Assembly (NCBI RefSeq): GCF_050510895.1
Contig: NZ_JBNINT010000001.1
Span: forward strand, 2,418,001-2,482,000
Direction: 5' to 3'
From: Pannonibacter phragmitetus_B
Lineage (GTDB): Bacteria > Pseudomonadota > Alphaproteobacteria > Rhizobiales > Stappiaceae
Length of the DNA: 64,000 bases
Of this stretch, positions 36,805-44,783 are shown one piece after another. The notes under the pieces are model-generated. The model saw only the letters and a program-made list of their open reading frames with translations. It ran no database searches and was not told where the DNA came from. Each line of letters starts with the position of its first letter. Within the stretch, counting starts at the first letter, position 1. The translations under genes were made by a program, and so were the position numbers.

Positions 36805-36818
36805 GGACTGTCCAGTCC
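36805..36818. promoter_or_regulatory. TetR operator palindrome
   Basis: GGACTG-TC-CAGTCC, a perfect six-base inverted repeat 13 bases before the TetR start and about 70 before the divergent luciferase-like gene. Related to the half-site before the ene-reductase, so autoregulation and control of both flanking genes is likely. Confidence 0.65.
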
Positions 36819-36890
36819 GTAATTCAAGGGGAGCAGAACAGGCCATCCCGCCTGTCCACCCTTTGCACTGCAAACAGCACGGAGGCGCAT

Positions 36891-37906
36891 ATGCTGCCCT
36901 ACAGCATGCTGGATCTTTCTCCCATCCCGGAAGGCTCGTCGGCGCGTGACGCACTGGCCAGCACCCTCGATCTTGCCCGTCACGCGGAAGACCTCGGCTT
37001 CACCCGCTACTGGCTGGCCGAGCACCACAACATGCCGGGCATCGCCAGCGCAGCGACAGCCATCGTCATTGGTCAGGTGGCCAATGCGACGAAGCGCATC
37101 CGTGTCGGGTCAGGCGGCATCATGCTGCCGAACCATGCCCCGCTGGTGGTGGCCGAACAGTTCGGCACGCTGGCAACCTTCTTCCCCAGCCGCATCGACC
37201 TTGGCCTGGGCCGGGCGCCCGGCACTGACATGGGCACCGCCCGCGCCCTGCGCCGCACCTTACAGGCCTCCGATGACTTTCCGGCGGATGTGGAGGAGCT
37301 GATCGGCTATCTCTCTCCCGCCCAGCCTGGCGCGCAGGTGCGGGCCATCCCCGGCGAAGGCACGGAAGTTCCGGTCTGGATCCTTGGTTCCAGCCTTTAT
37401 GGCGCGCAGCTGGCCGCCCATTTCGGCCTGCCCTATGCCTTTGCGTCCCATTTCGCCCCGCAGGCGCTGGATCAGGCAGTCACCATCTACCGCAGCCGCT
37501 TCCAGCCGTCGCGCCATCTTGAGCGCCCGCATTTCATGCTGGCGGTGAATGCCTTTGCCGGGGAGGATGACGCGGAGGGCGCCTATCTGCGCACGTCCAT
37601 GCAGCAGGCCTTTGCCAACCTGCGCAGCGGACGGCCAGGCCCCTGCCCCGCCCCGTTGAGGACATCCACGCCGTGCTCGACCCGCAGATGCTGGCCATGG
37701 TGGAGATGGCTCTTTCATGCAGCGTCACCGGCGGGCCACAAGCCATCCGCAGCCAGCTTGCCAGCCTGATCGAGCGCTACCAGCCAGACGAAATCATGTT
37801 CAACGGCAACATCCACGATCCCGCTGCCCGCAAGGCGTCCTTCACACGCACGGTGGAGGCCCTGAAGGATGTGATGGCGGCAATGGCCCCTCAGGCGGCC
37901 GGGTGA
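36891..37906 (+). CDS. Luciferase-like monooxygenase (LLM class, MsnO8 type), one frameshift
   Basis: From ATG 36891: MLPYSMLDLSPIPEG, RHAEDLGFTRYWLAEHHNMPG, SGGIMLPNHAPLVVAEQFGTL and RIDLGLGRAPGTD, all typical of the MsnO8/luxAB-like family. The frame breaks in the C-run 37640-37643 (four seen, five expected), restoring PLPRPVEDIHAVLDPQ and a C-terminal GGPQAIRSQLASLIERYQPDE; full length about 338. FMN-dependent monooxygenase, substrate unknown. Divergent from the TetR gene with a palindromic operator between. Confidence 0.9.
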
Positions 37907-37970
37907 TTTTCAGGCCCCTGTGGGCGCTGAAGGCAGGACTGTGCTAGGCTTGAAGCCAAGGAGTTCATCG

Positions 37971-38558
37971 ATGCCCACTGCCCGCGCCATGTTTTCTGTC
38001 CTCGGCCTCGCCGCCGCTCTTGCGGCGGCGGGAACCGTGCTGCCTGCGGGCGCTCAGGGCCAGGATATGGCATGTGACGCCTCGGCCCGGGAGTTTGCCA
38101 ACGCCCATGGCGGCGGCAGGCGCGACATGATGAGCAACATACTGGAAGGCGCCATGAATGGCACGGTAGCGGGCGGCGCATGGGCTGGCCCCTCCGGTGC
38201 AGAGCGTGGTGCCCATGCTGGCGCAGCCCTTGGTGTGCTCGGCACCATGGCGCAGGACCCGCGCGTCTGGCAGGCGCTTTACGACAGCGCCTACCGCACC
38301 TGCGTGAGCCAAAGATACAGCACACCGGCTTACGGCACGCCCACCTATGGCTTGCCCTCTTACGGCGTTCCGGCACAAGCGGTACAGGTGCCTTCGCTAC
38401 CGCAGGCTCTCCCTCAACAGCAGCCTGCCCCGTCCGTGCCACTGGAAGAGTTTCAGTCTTCGGGCGGCCCCTGCGGCTCCAGCGCCAGCTACCGCAAATT
38501 TGCGCCCGGCACCCAGCCATCCACATTTACCGCAAGGTCCGGTGGCAATTGCCAATAA
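37971..38558 (+). CDS. Secreted hypothetical protein with Pro/Tyr-rich repeat region
   Basis: 195 residues from ATG 37971. Signal peptide (MFSVLGLAAALAAAGTVLPAGAQG) with cleavage after the AQG/AGA region. A Gly/Ala-rich middle (GTVAGGAWAGPSGAERGAHA, glycine-zipper-like) leads into YGTPTYGLPSYGVP imperfect repeats and a Pro/Gln stretch (LPQALPQQQPAPSVP). Cysteines are near the start of the mature chain and the C-terminus. Periplasmic or outer-membrane-associated. I do not recognise a family. Convergent with ohrR, nine bases away. Confidence 0.7.
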   Translation: MPTARAMFSVLGLAAALAAAGTVLPAGAQGQDMACDASAREFANAHGGGRRDMMSNILEGAMNGTVAGGAWAGPSGAERGAHAGAALGVLGTMAQDPRVWQALYDSAYRTCVSQRYSTPAYGTPTYGLPSYGVPAQAVQVPSLPQALPQQQPAPSVPLEEFQSSGGPCGSSASYRKFAPGTQPSTFTARSGGNCQ

Positions 38559-38567
38559 AGCCCGCGC

Positions 38568-39050
38568 TCAGGCCGTGAGGCTTGCCGTGGCCTTTTCAAG
38601 TGCCTGCTGAAGCGCGCCAAGCCTGCGCTTCAAGTCCCGGATCTCTGCAAGATCAAAACCGGCGGCTCCGCCAAGGCATCTCGGGATGGCCTGACCGGCC
38701 TTGCGCATCTCCGCGCCCTTGTCCGTCAGTTTCACCCGCACCTGCCGCTCGTCCGCTGCATCGCGGCGGCGGGCAACGAGCTCCATGGCTTCCAGCCGTT
38801 TCACCAGCGGTGTCAGCGTGTTGGATTCCAACCCCAGCCGCTGGCCAAGCCCGCCAACCGTCTGATCATCTTCCTCCCACAACACCATCATCACCAGAAA
38901 CTGCGGATAGGTGAGACCCAGCCCCTCAAGCAGCGGCTTGTAGGCCCGGTTGAAGGCGTGACTGGCCGAATAGATGGAGAAGCACAGGAGGTCCCCAAGC
39001 GTCAACGAGCCAGATGCTTCACTTTCGGGGGAACAGGTGGATGGGGTCAT
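38568..39050 (-). CDS. ohrR: Organic hydroperoxide sensor OhrR
   Basis: 160 residues. MarR fold with the redox cysteine in LCFSIYSASHAFNR (the conserved N-terminal Cys of OhrR). Also LTYPQFLVMMVLWEEDDQTVGGL and ESNTLTPLVKRLEAM. Oxidation of the cysteine by organic peroxide releases it from DNA. Divergent from ohr, with two palindromic sites in the promoter region. Confidence 0.93.
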   Translation of the reverse strand: MTPSTCSPESEASGSLTLGDLLCFSIYSASHAFNRAYKPLLEGLGLTYPQFLVMMVLWEEDDQTVGGLGQRLGLESNTLTPLVKRLEAMELVARRRDAADERQVRVKLTDKGAEMRKAGQAIPRCLGGAAGFDLAEIRDLKRRLGALQQALEKATASLTA

Positions 39051-39085
39051 GGGTTACTCCTTCAGAAGAGGAATTTAGTTCGCAC

Positions 39086-39099
39086 ACGATCAAATCGCA
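39086..39099. promoter_or_regulatory. OhrR operator-like site near ohrR
   Basis: ACGATCAAATCGCA, reading TGCGATTTGATCGT on the other strand, is an imperfect copy of the palindrome at 39138-39152 and lies 36 bases before the ohrR start. Confidence 0.5.
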
Positions 39100-39103
39100 A
39101 CGC

Positions 39104-39132
39104 TTGACAAGCGGACGTAAACTACATATCTA
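39104..39132 (+). promoter_or_regulatory. Sigma-70-like promoter of ohr
   Basis: TTGACA at 39104-39109, 17-base spacer, TATCTA at 39127-39132, immediately upstream of the OhrR palindrome and 46 bases before the ohr start. Confidence 0.6.
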
Positions 39133-39137
39133 TCTCT

Positions 39138-39152
39138 TGCGATTAAATCGCA
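39138..39152. promoter_or_regulatory. OhrR operator
   Basis: TGCGATTAAATCGCA is a perfect 7+1+7 palindrome between the ohr -10 element and the start codon, where a bound repressor would block transcription. Confidence 0.7.
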
Positions 39153-39177
39153 CACGATAGAAATACAGGAGACCGAA

Positions 39178-39603
39178 ATGCCCGTGAACGTTCTGTACAC
39201 CACCGCAGCCCGCGCAACCGGTGGCCGTGACGGCTCCGCCGAGACTCTCGACGGTACCTTCAAGGTCAACCTGTCCACGCCGAAGGAACTGGGCGGCGCA
39301 GGCGGTGATGCTGCCAACCCGGAAAAGCTGTTTGCCGCCGGTTACTCGGCCTGCTTCCTTGGTGCGATGAAGGCGGTTGCCCGTCAGAGCGACGTGAAGG
39401 TTCCGGCTGACGCTTCGGTCACCGCAACTGTGGGCATCGGCCCGCGCTCGGAAGGCGGATTCGGCCTTGAGGTTGCCCTCGCCGTCTCGCTGCCGGGCCT
39501 GCCGCAGGAACAGGCTCAGAAGCTGATCGAGGACGCCCATCAGGTCTGCCCCTACTCCAACGCCACCCGCAACAACATCGACGTCAAGCTCTCGCTCGCC
39601 TGA
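39178..39603 (+). CDS. ohr: Organic hydroperoxide reductase Ohr
   Basis: 141 residues. OsmC/Ohr fold with both redox cysteines: GYSACFLGAM (about Cys60) and HQVCPYSNATR (about Cys125). Reduces organic hydroperoxides using lipoylated proteins. Starts MPVNVLYTTAARATGGRDG, a standard Ohr N-terminus. Divergent from ohrR and under its control. Confidence 0.97.
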   Translation: MPVNVLYTTAARATGGRDGSAETLDGTFKVNLSTPKELGGAGGDAANPEKLFAAGYSACFLGAMKAVARQSDVKVPADASVTATVGIGPRSEGGFGLEVALAVSLPGLPQEQAQKLIEDAHQVCPYSNATRNNIDVKLSLA

Positions 39604-39725
39604 GCGCAGGCCTTCTCTGACGGAGCGGCGGCAGGAACAATCCTGCCGCCTCCCTTTTGCGGGCGGTTGACGGTTCCCGCCTGACGGGCCACCCTCTCGC
39701 AACCATGGAGAGACGGAGTCGCCTG

Positions 39726-40925
39726 ATGAAAGCCCTTCCCCGCAGCGTCCGCACCGCTGCGATCGCCCTTCTCACCGGCATTGCCACTCTGCCTGCCCTT
39801 GCCGCCCAACCGCAATGTGGCGGAGACTTCAAGGCGTTCCTGGCCGGTGTCGAGCAGGAAGCCGTCGCCAGCGGCGTCCAGCAGGAAATTGCGGCGCGGG
39901 CACTGGCAAGCGCACAGATCGACAAGAAGGTCCTCTCCCGTGACCGGGGACAGGCCGTCTTCAAGCAGACCTTCATCGAGTTTTCTGCACGCTCGGTCAG
40001 TTCAGCGCGCCTGCAGCACGGCGCCAAGAACATGAAGAAATACGCGCAGGTCTTTGCCCGCGCTGAAGCCGACTATGGCGTTCCCGCCGCCGTCATCACC
40101 GCCTTCTGGGGGCTGGAGACGGATTTTGGCGCGGTGCAGGGCGATTTCAACACCTTCAACGCCCTCGCCACTCTGGCGCATGACTGCCGCCGACCTCACC
40201 TATTCCGGCCACAGTTGATCGCCGCCTTGCACATGGTGAAGCATGGCGACCTTGATCCTGCTACCACCACCGGGGCCTGGGCGGGTGAAATCGGCCAGGT
40301 GCAGATGCTGCCCGAAGACATCATCCGCTATGGCGTCGATGGCGATGGCGACAATCACGTTGACCTTAAAAACTCAGCGCCTGACGCTATCCTGACGGCA
40401 GCGCATTTCATCCAGTCGCTCGGCTGGCAGCGCGGCCAGCCCTGGCTCATCGAGGTGGAAACTCCGGCCAATCTCCCGTGGGAAGAAAGCAGTCTCGACA
40501 AGACCAAGCCCGTCTCCGAATGGGCGGGCCTTGGCGTCAGGGCCCGCAACGGCTCGCTTCCCGCAGGCGGACTGCCCGCATCTCTCATTCTGCCGCAGGG
40601 GCGCAAGGGGCCGGCCTTCCTCGCCTTCCCCAACTTCGGCATCTATCTGAAATGGAACCAGTCCTTCATCTACACAACAAGCGCCGCCTATTTTGCCACG
40701 CGCCTGGCCGGAGCACCGGTAATGGCCAAGACCTCACCCGAGCCGGGTCTTGATGATGCCGGCATGCGCGCGCTTCAGACCAAGCTGCAGGCTCGCGGCC
40801 ATGACGTGGGCAAGATCGACGGCATCCTCGGCTCCGGAACCCGCCGCGCCGTTCAGATCGAACAGCAGCGCCTCGGCATCCCCGCCGACGGCTGGCCAAC
40901 ACCTGCCTTGCTGCAGAGGCTGTGA
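39726..40925 (+). CDS. Lytic murein transglycosylase, MltB family (second copy)
   Basis: 399 residues from ATG 39726, with a signal peptide (AAIALLTGIATLPALA, cleaved before AQPQ). Catalytic Glu131 in FWGLETDFG; GEIGQVQMLPEDII and a PG_binding_1 domain at the C-terminus (LQTKLQARGHDVGKIDGILG). Same architecture as the gene at 287-1588 but diverged in the linker. Periplasmic peptidoglycan cleavage. A strong terminator follows about 80 bases downstream. Confidence 0.95.
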   Translation: MKALPRSVRTAAIALLTGIATLPALAAQPQCGGDFKAFLAGVEQEAVASGVQQEIAARALASAQIDKKVLSRDRGQAVFKQTFIEFSARSVSSARLQHGAKNMKKYAQVFARAEADYGVPAAVITAFWGLETDFGAVQGDFNTFNALATLAHDCRRPHLFRPQLIAALHMVKHGDLDPATTTGAWAGEIGQVQMLPEDIIRYGVDGDGDNHVDLKNSAPDAILTAAHFIQSLGWQRGQPWLIEVETPANLPWEESSLDKTKPVSEWAGLGVRARNGSLPAGGLPASLILPQGRKGPAFLAFPNFGIYLKWNQSFIYTTSAAYFATRLAGAPVMAKTSPEPGLDDAGMRALQTKLQARGHDVGKIDGILGSGTRRAVQIEQQRLGIPADGWPTPALLQRL

Positions 40926-41005
40926 GGGAAAGAAGCTCGCCATCCGTTGTCAGCCACACCTTCGCGGGGATGATAACGGCACACGCCCGCTGCCAAACGA
41001 AAAAA

Positions 41006-41036
41006 CCCGGAACCGCAAGGTTCCGGGCTTTCTTTT
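41006..41036 (+). terminator. Rho-independent terminator after the lytic transglycosylase
   Basis: Nine-base stem CCCGGAACC / GGTTCCGGG with a GCAA tetraloop, followed by CTTTCTTTT. A-run on the left suggests partial activity for the convergent gene too. Confidence 0.9.
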
Positions 41037-41053
41037 CACTCACCAGAGCGGAA

Positions 41054-42166
41054 TTACTTCCAGCTCTGGTGATCAGCGGCGGTGCAGCCATAGGGGGCGC
41101 GGTCATTGCCGAAACGGGCTTTCAGCTGGTCACAGCCCCAACGGTTGAGCGGACCGGGCATCATGTTGTTGATCTCCATACCCGGCTGCTGGAAGGCAGT
41201 GGGCGAACTGGTGACGTACCAAACCCAGAAGCCAACCGCACCGACGATCATCAGCAGGATGATGCCCACGAAGGCCTTCACGCCGCGCATGACGACCTGA
41301 CCGGCCGACGGGGCGGGAGGGCCAGCCATCGCCTGAGTGGCCGTACCTTCATCGGCAGGCACTTCGAGGCCTTCCAGCGGGCGCAGAGCGGTCTGGCGTT
41401 CCTCATCGGTCATCTCGATGCGGGTGAGCTGATCATCCAGAAGCACCGGCAGCGCGGAGTTGCCATGGCGTACAGCAAGAGCCACAGCATGGCCCTTCTG
41501 CTGACCGACAATCATCGGCAGCTGGCCATTTTCCAGCTTCGTATGGGTAACGCGGCCCGTCTTGTCCTCTGCCAGATTGTCCGTATAGGTGATGTACAAA
41601 CCATCCTTCTTGCTCTCGAAGCCAGTCACTTCGACCGGGATCTCCTTCAAGACTGCGGGATTGCGCAGGCGCTTCTGCACTCCGAGAGCCCGGATGTGCT
41701 GAAAGACCGTGTAGAAGCAGATACCGAAAAGCAGCAGGCAGAACACGCCAAGCGTCAGAATACGGTTCCAGAGCTTGTCGATGCCGAGAGTGAGCGTGGC
41801 CAGCTCAGGATTGTCCCGCGAAATGACGATACCCGCTTCATAGTCCCCCATGTGAATGTCGAGGAACATGATGCGGACATCGCTCTGATAGGTCTGACCC
41901 TCGAAGGTATAGACCACCTGCGCCTCGCAATCGGTGAAGACACCGCGGCGCGTGGTGCATTTGCCATTGCGCACATCTCCATCCACTTCAACCGGATTGG
42001 AGTTGATGCGGATATCCCGCCAAAGATCCGGCCCTTCCCAGACAAGCAGGAAGACACCCAGAGCCAGCACCAGGGGCAACGCCCAGAACACGGCTTTCGG
42101 CGTGGATACAACGTCACCTTTCAGGGAAAGGGGGCGTGCGGGTAAATCAAGCAGTCGGGGAGCCAT
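41054..42166 (-). CDS. Inner-membrane protein of unknown function
   Basis: 370 residues from ATG 42166 (MAPRLLDLPARPLSLKG) with AGAGG upstream; the longer in-frame start is in poorly coding sequence. Three hydrophobic segments: about 25-42, 135-155 and 285-305. The first extracytoplasmic loop has two cysteines (KCTTRRGVFTDC) and could be a DUF3592-like domain. The C-terminal tail is short and periplasmic-looking (WGCDQLKARFGNDRAPYGC). No enzyme motif. Probably a membrane-anchored envelope protein; function unknown. Confidence 0.75.
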   Translation of the reverse strand: MAPRLLDLPARPLSLKGDVVSTPKAVFWALPLVLALGVFLLVWEGPDLWRDIRINSNPVEVDGDVRNGKCTTRRGVFTDCEAQVVYTFEGQTYQSDVRIMFLDIHMGDYEAGIVISRDNPELATLTLGIDKLWNRILTLGVFCLLLFGICFYTVFQHIRALGVQKRLRNPAVLKEIPVEVTGFESKKDGLYITYTDNLAEDKTGRVTHTKLENGQLPMIVGQQKGHAVALAVRHGNSALPVLLDDQLTRIEMTDEERQTALRPLEGLEVPADEGTATQAMAGPPAPSAGQVVMRGVKAFVGIILLMIVGAVGFWVWYVTSSPTAFQQPGMEINNMMPGPLNRWGCDQLKARFGNDRAPYGCTAADHQSWK

Positions 42167-42468
42167 GAGACCTCTTTCTCGCAACTGGCAGGTGAAAATC
42201 CCTGTGAGTTCTATGGAGATGCAAAGTCCAGAACTGGCATCCACATCACAAAGTTCCCCTTTGGCGGCCATGTTGGCAGCTTTTTTGACGGCAGCGGAAG
42301 TGGTCTGTGGAAAAAAGCAAGAATGACGCCCCCTGCCCGGCAGTCATATGCTGTCCGGCAAAACAAACGCCGCATCAAGATCTGATGCGGCGCCTTGCGA
42401 TCTGCCCCATGGGCATCAATGACTTGCAGTATCTTGCTGCTTGAAGCGGCGGACAACCGTGGCCAGTA
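42167..42468. other. Intergenic region between membrane protein and SDR gene
   Basis: About 300 bases with no convincing gene. It holds the terminator of the SDR gene at 42368-42392 and, presumably, the promoter of the membrane protein near 42170-42300. Confidence 0.5.
42368..42392 (-). terminator. Terminator of the SDR gene
   Basis: Ten-base perfect stem CGCCGCATCA / TGATGCGGCG with a five-base loop. On the minus strand it is followed by TTTGTTTT, a U-rich tract. Confidence 0.85.
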
Positions 42469-43236
42469 TCAGCGTGGAGCCATCCGGATAGCGCCATCGA
42501 GACGGATTGTCTCGCCGTTGAGCATTTCGTTCTCGCATATGGCCTTCACCAGCTGTGCATATTCCGCGGCCTTGCCGAGGCGTGAGGGGAACGGCACCTG
42601 CTCACCCAGTGACTTCTGCACGTCTTCCGGCAGACCGAGGAGCATCGGCGTTTCAAAGATGCCGGGGGCGATGGTCATGACACGGATGCCCGACTTCGAC
42701 AGGTCACGAGCGATCGGCAGCGTCATGCCGGCAATCCCGGCCTTGGAAGCGGCATAGGCCACCTGCCCCACTTGCCCGTCAAAAGCTGCGACCGACGCGG
42801 TGGAAACAATGACGCCGCGCTCGCCGTCTGCGGTCAGCGGGTCCTGTGCCGACATTGCGGTGGCCGCGTGGGCGATGCAGCGGAATGTGCCCGAGAGATT
42901 GACCGCAATCACCTTCTCGAACAGCTCCAGCGAATGCGGCTCACCGCGCGAGGTGGTCTTGGCAGCAGGCGCAATGCCCGCACAGTTGACGAGAATGCGC
43001 TCCACGCCATGCGCGGCGCGGGCGGCGGCAAAGCCAGCCTTGACGCTCTCCTCATTCGTCACATCGACGCTGACGAACAGTCCGCCAATCTCACGGGCAA
43101 CCGCTTCGCCCTGCTCCGCATTGCGGTCGAACAGGGCCACTTTCACGCCGCTGGCAGCCAACAGACGGGCTGTCGCGGCCCCCAGGCCTGATGCACCACC
43201 GGTGACGACTGCCGCAATGGCCGATGAAAGCTGCAT
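42469..43236 (-). CDS. 3-hydroxyacyl-CoA dehydrogenase type II-like SDR
   Basis: 255 residues. Classical SDR: VVTGGASGLGAATARLLA (cofactor site), NCAGIAPAAK, STASVAAFDGQVGQVAYAASKAG with the catalytic Ser, Tyr and Lys, and a C-terminal IAPGIFETPML segment. Best resembles the HSD10/3-hydroxy-2-methylbutyryl-CoA dehydrogenase group that oxidises branched-chain hydroxyacyl-CoAs. Single gene with its own terminator. Confidence 0.92.
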   Translation of the reverse strand: MQLSSAIAAVVTGGASGLGAATARLLAASGVKVALFDRNAEQGEAVAREIGGLFVSVDVTNEESVKAGFAAARAAHGVERILVNCAGIAPAAKTTSRGEPHSLELFEKVIAVNLSGTFRCIAHAATAMSAQDPLTADGERGVIVSTASVAAFDGQVGQVAYAASKAGIAGMTLPIARDLSKSGIRVMTIAPGIFETPMLLGLPEDVQKSLGEQVPFPSRLGKAAEYAQLVKAICENEMLNGETIRLDGAIRMAPR

Positions 43237-43449
43237 GTGCTCCTCCTGAAATTCTTATCAAGCCAATGATTAATATTGGCTTTTTACGCATTCATTGACG
43301 AAAGCGTCACATGCAGGCACTCTGCGCCTAAAGGCGTAGACGGTCAAGGCTCCAGGCCTTCGGCGAAAAGGGGGATAGATTGCGCTCTCAGCCGCATTGA
43401 ACGGCAATGAAGATAGAATGGGAAAAGCGGCGCGCTTTCCCTGCGGCCC

Positions 43450-44273
43450 TCATGGCCGCAGGATCATGCCTTCCATGGCGGTCAGACAGCCCGGATAGGC
43501 AGCGCTTGCGGCCGCGGCAATCTCGTCCATCCCGTCATCCATACGGCGCGGGTCGTGGTGGAAGAGAACAGGGGTTTTGATCCCGGCCTTCTGCGACAGT
43601 TCGACGGCCTTCTGCCATGTGGAATGGCCCCACCCGCGATAGGTGGGATATTCCTCATCTGTGAACATGGCGTCATAGACCATAACATCGGCGCCTGCGA
43701 CGAAGCGCTCCACGTTAGCGTCGATCTCAGGGTCGCCGTGCTCGTGGTCGGTAATGATGCAAATGGATTTGCCCTGGAAATCAAAGCGGTACCCGCATGC
43801 GCCGCCCGGATGATTGAGGCGGATTGTGCGGATCGACAGGCCATCTTCACGCGGCAGATTTTCACCGGCGCGGAAGCTGCGGAAAGTCACCGCCTTCAGC
43901 GTGTTGGCGGCCACGGGAAAGATGGGGGTGACATGATCCGGCAGATGATATCTGTCAGATCAGTCTCGTCCTGAAAATGCCCCGCCCAGGCATTGATGGT
44001 GAACGTGGGATCATAGGCGGGCTTGAAGAAGGGCAGACCGCAGATGTGATCGAGATGCGTATGTGTGAAGAGCAGGTCAAAGGACCGGCTGCCCTGAGCG
44101 CACAGGTCCGTGCCAAGCTTGCGCGCACCAGAGCCGCAGTCGACCAGAACGAGCGCGTCCCCCGCCCTCAGTTCAAAACAGGTCGTCTCACCGCCATACT
44201 TCAAGGTGCCAGCCCCAGGAGTGGGTGTCGATCCACGCACGCCCCAGCACCGGAGCCAGAAATCTTCCGCCAC
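43450..44273 (-). CDS. Metallo-beta-lactamase-fold hydrolase, one frameshift
   Basis: From ATG 44273: WLRCWGVRGSTPTPGAGTLKYGGETTCFEL and FTHTHLDHICGLPFF with the HxHxDH metal motif. The frame breaks in the G-run 43924-43928 (five seen, six expected), restoring MSPPIFPVAANTLKAV; the second part has CIITDHEHGD and VMVYDAMFTDEE, further metal ligands. Restored length about 274. This subgroup (RNase Z/PDE-like, with CWGVRGSTP) hydrolyses phosphodiesters or similar. It overlaps none but is 11 bases from the cyclic-nucleotide-binding gene, an interesting pairing: a possible cNMP phosphodiesterase next to a cNMP sensor. Confidence 0.87.
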
Positions 44274-44284
44274 GCGGCCTCTCC

Positions 44285-44743
44285 CTATGCTGCCGCTTCA
44301 CCAGACCTGGCAGCAGCCAGATCGCGGGTCGTGCGTTCAAGACGCTGGGCCAGAGTTCTCATCACTTCCAATGACATATCGGGAAACTCTTTCAAAAGTT
44401 TCAGGAAATCGTCCTTGCTGACAGACAGCACATCCATATCTGTTTTGGCAACCAGCGTTGCGGTTCGCGGCACATCGCAGAGGATGGCGATCTCACCAAC
44501 GATGGAATGCTGACGCGCGACAGCCACAGTCTGGTCATGACCGTTGCTGCGCACCTTCACATCTGCCTCCCCCTTCAGGATGATGAAGGCCGTATCGCCT
44601 TCCTCTCCCTGCTCGCACAGATGCTCCCCCGGCTGGAAACCGATCCGGTCACTGATAAATGCCAAAAGCCGCAATTTGGTTTCATCGATGCCACGGAACA
44701 GGGGCACCTTGCGCAGGGCGTCGACTTCCAGATCGAGAGACAC
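44285..44743 (-). CDS. Cyclic nucleotide-binding domain protein
   Basis: 152 residues. A single cNMP_binding (CAP-like) beta-roll: FISDRIGFQPGEHLCEQGEEGDTAFIILKGEADV with the phosphate-binding cassette around GEIAILCDVPRTATLVA. No DNA-binding domain, so it is a sensor or partner protein, not a transcription factor. The cassette Arg is present (PRTATL). It lies between the MBL hydrolase and the ABC transporter, whose activity it may gate. Ends in a charged helix (LERTTRDLAAARSGEAAA). Confidence 0.9.
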   Translation of the reverse strand: MSLDLEVDALRKVPLFRGIDETKLRLLAFISDRIGFQPGEHLCEQGEEGDTAFIILKGEADVKVRSNGHDQTVAVARQHSIVGEIAILCDVPRTATLVAKTDMDVLSVSKDDFLKLLKEFPDMSLEVMRTLAQRLERTTRDLAAARSGEAAA

Positions 44744-44783
44744 GGCGAACCTCCATTACACCATTACTTACAGCCAGAGTTTT

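Noticed and set aside
43439..43462. Nine-base inverted repeat CCTGCGGCC / GGCCGCAGG over the MBL stop codon
   Set aside because: It has no U-tract on the minus strand and overlaps the coding end, so it is weak evidence for a terminator.
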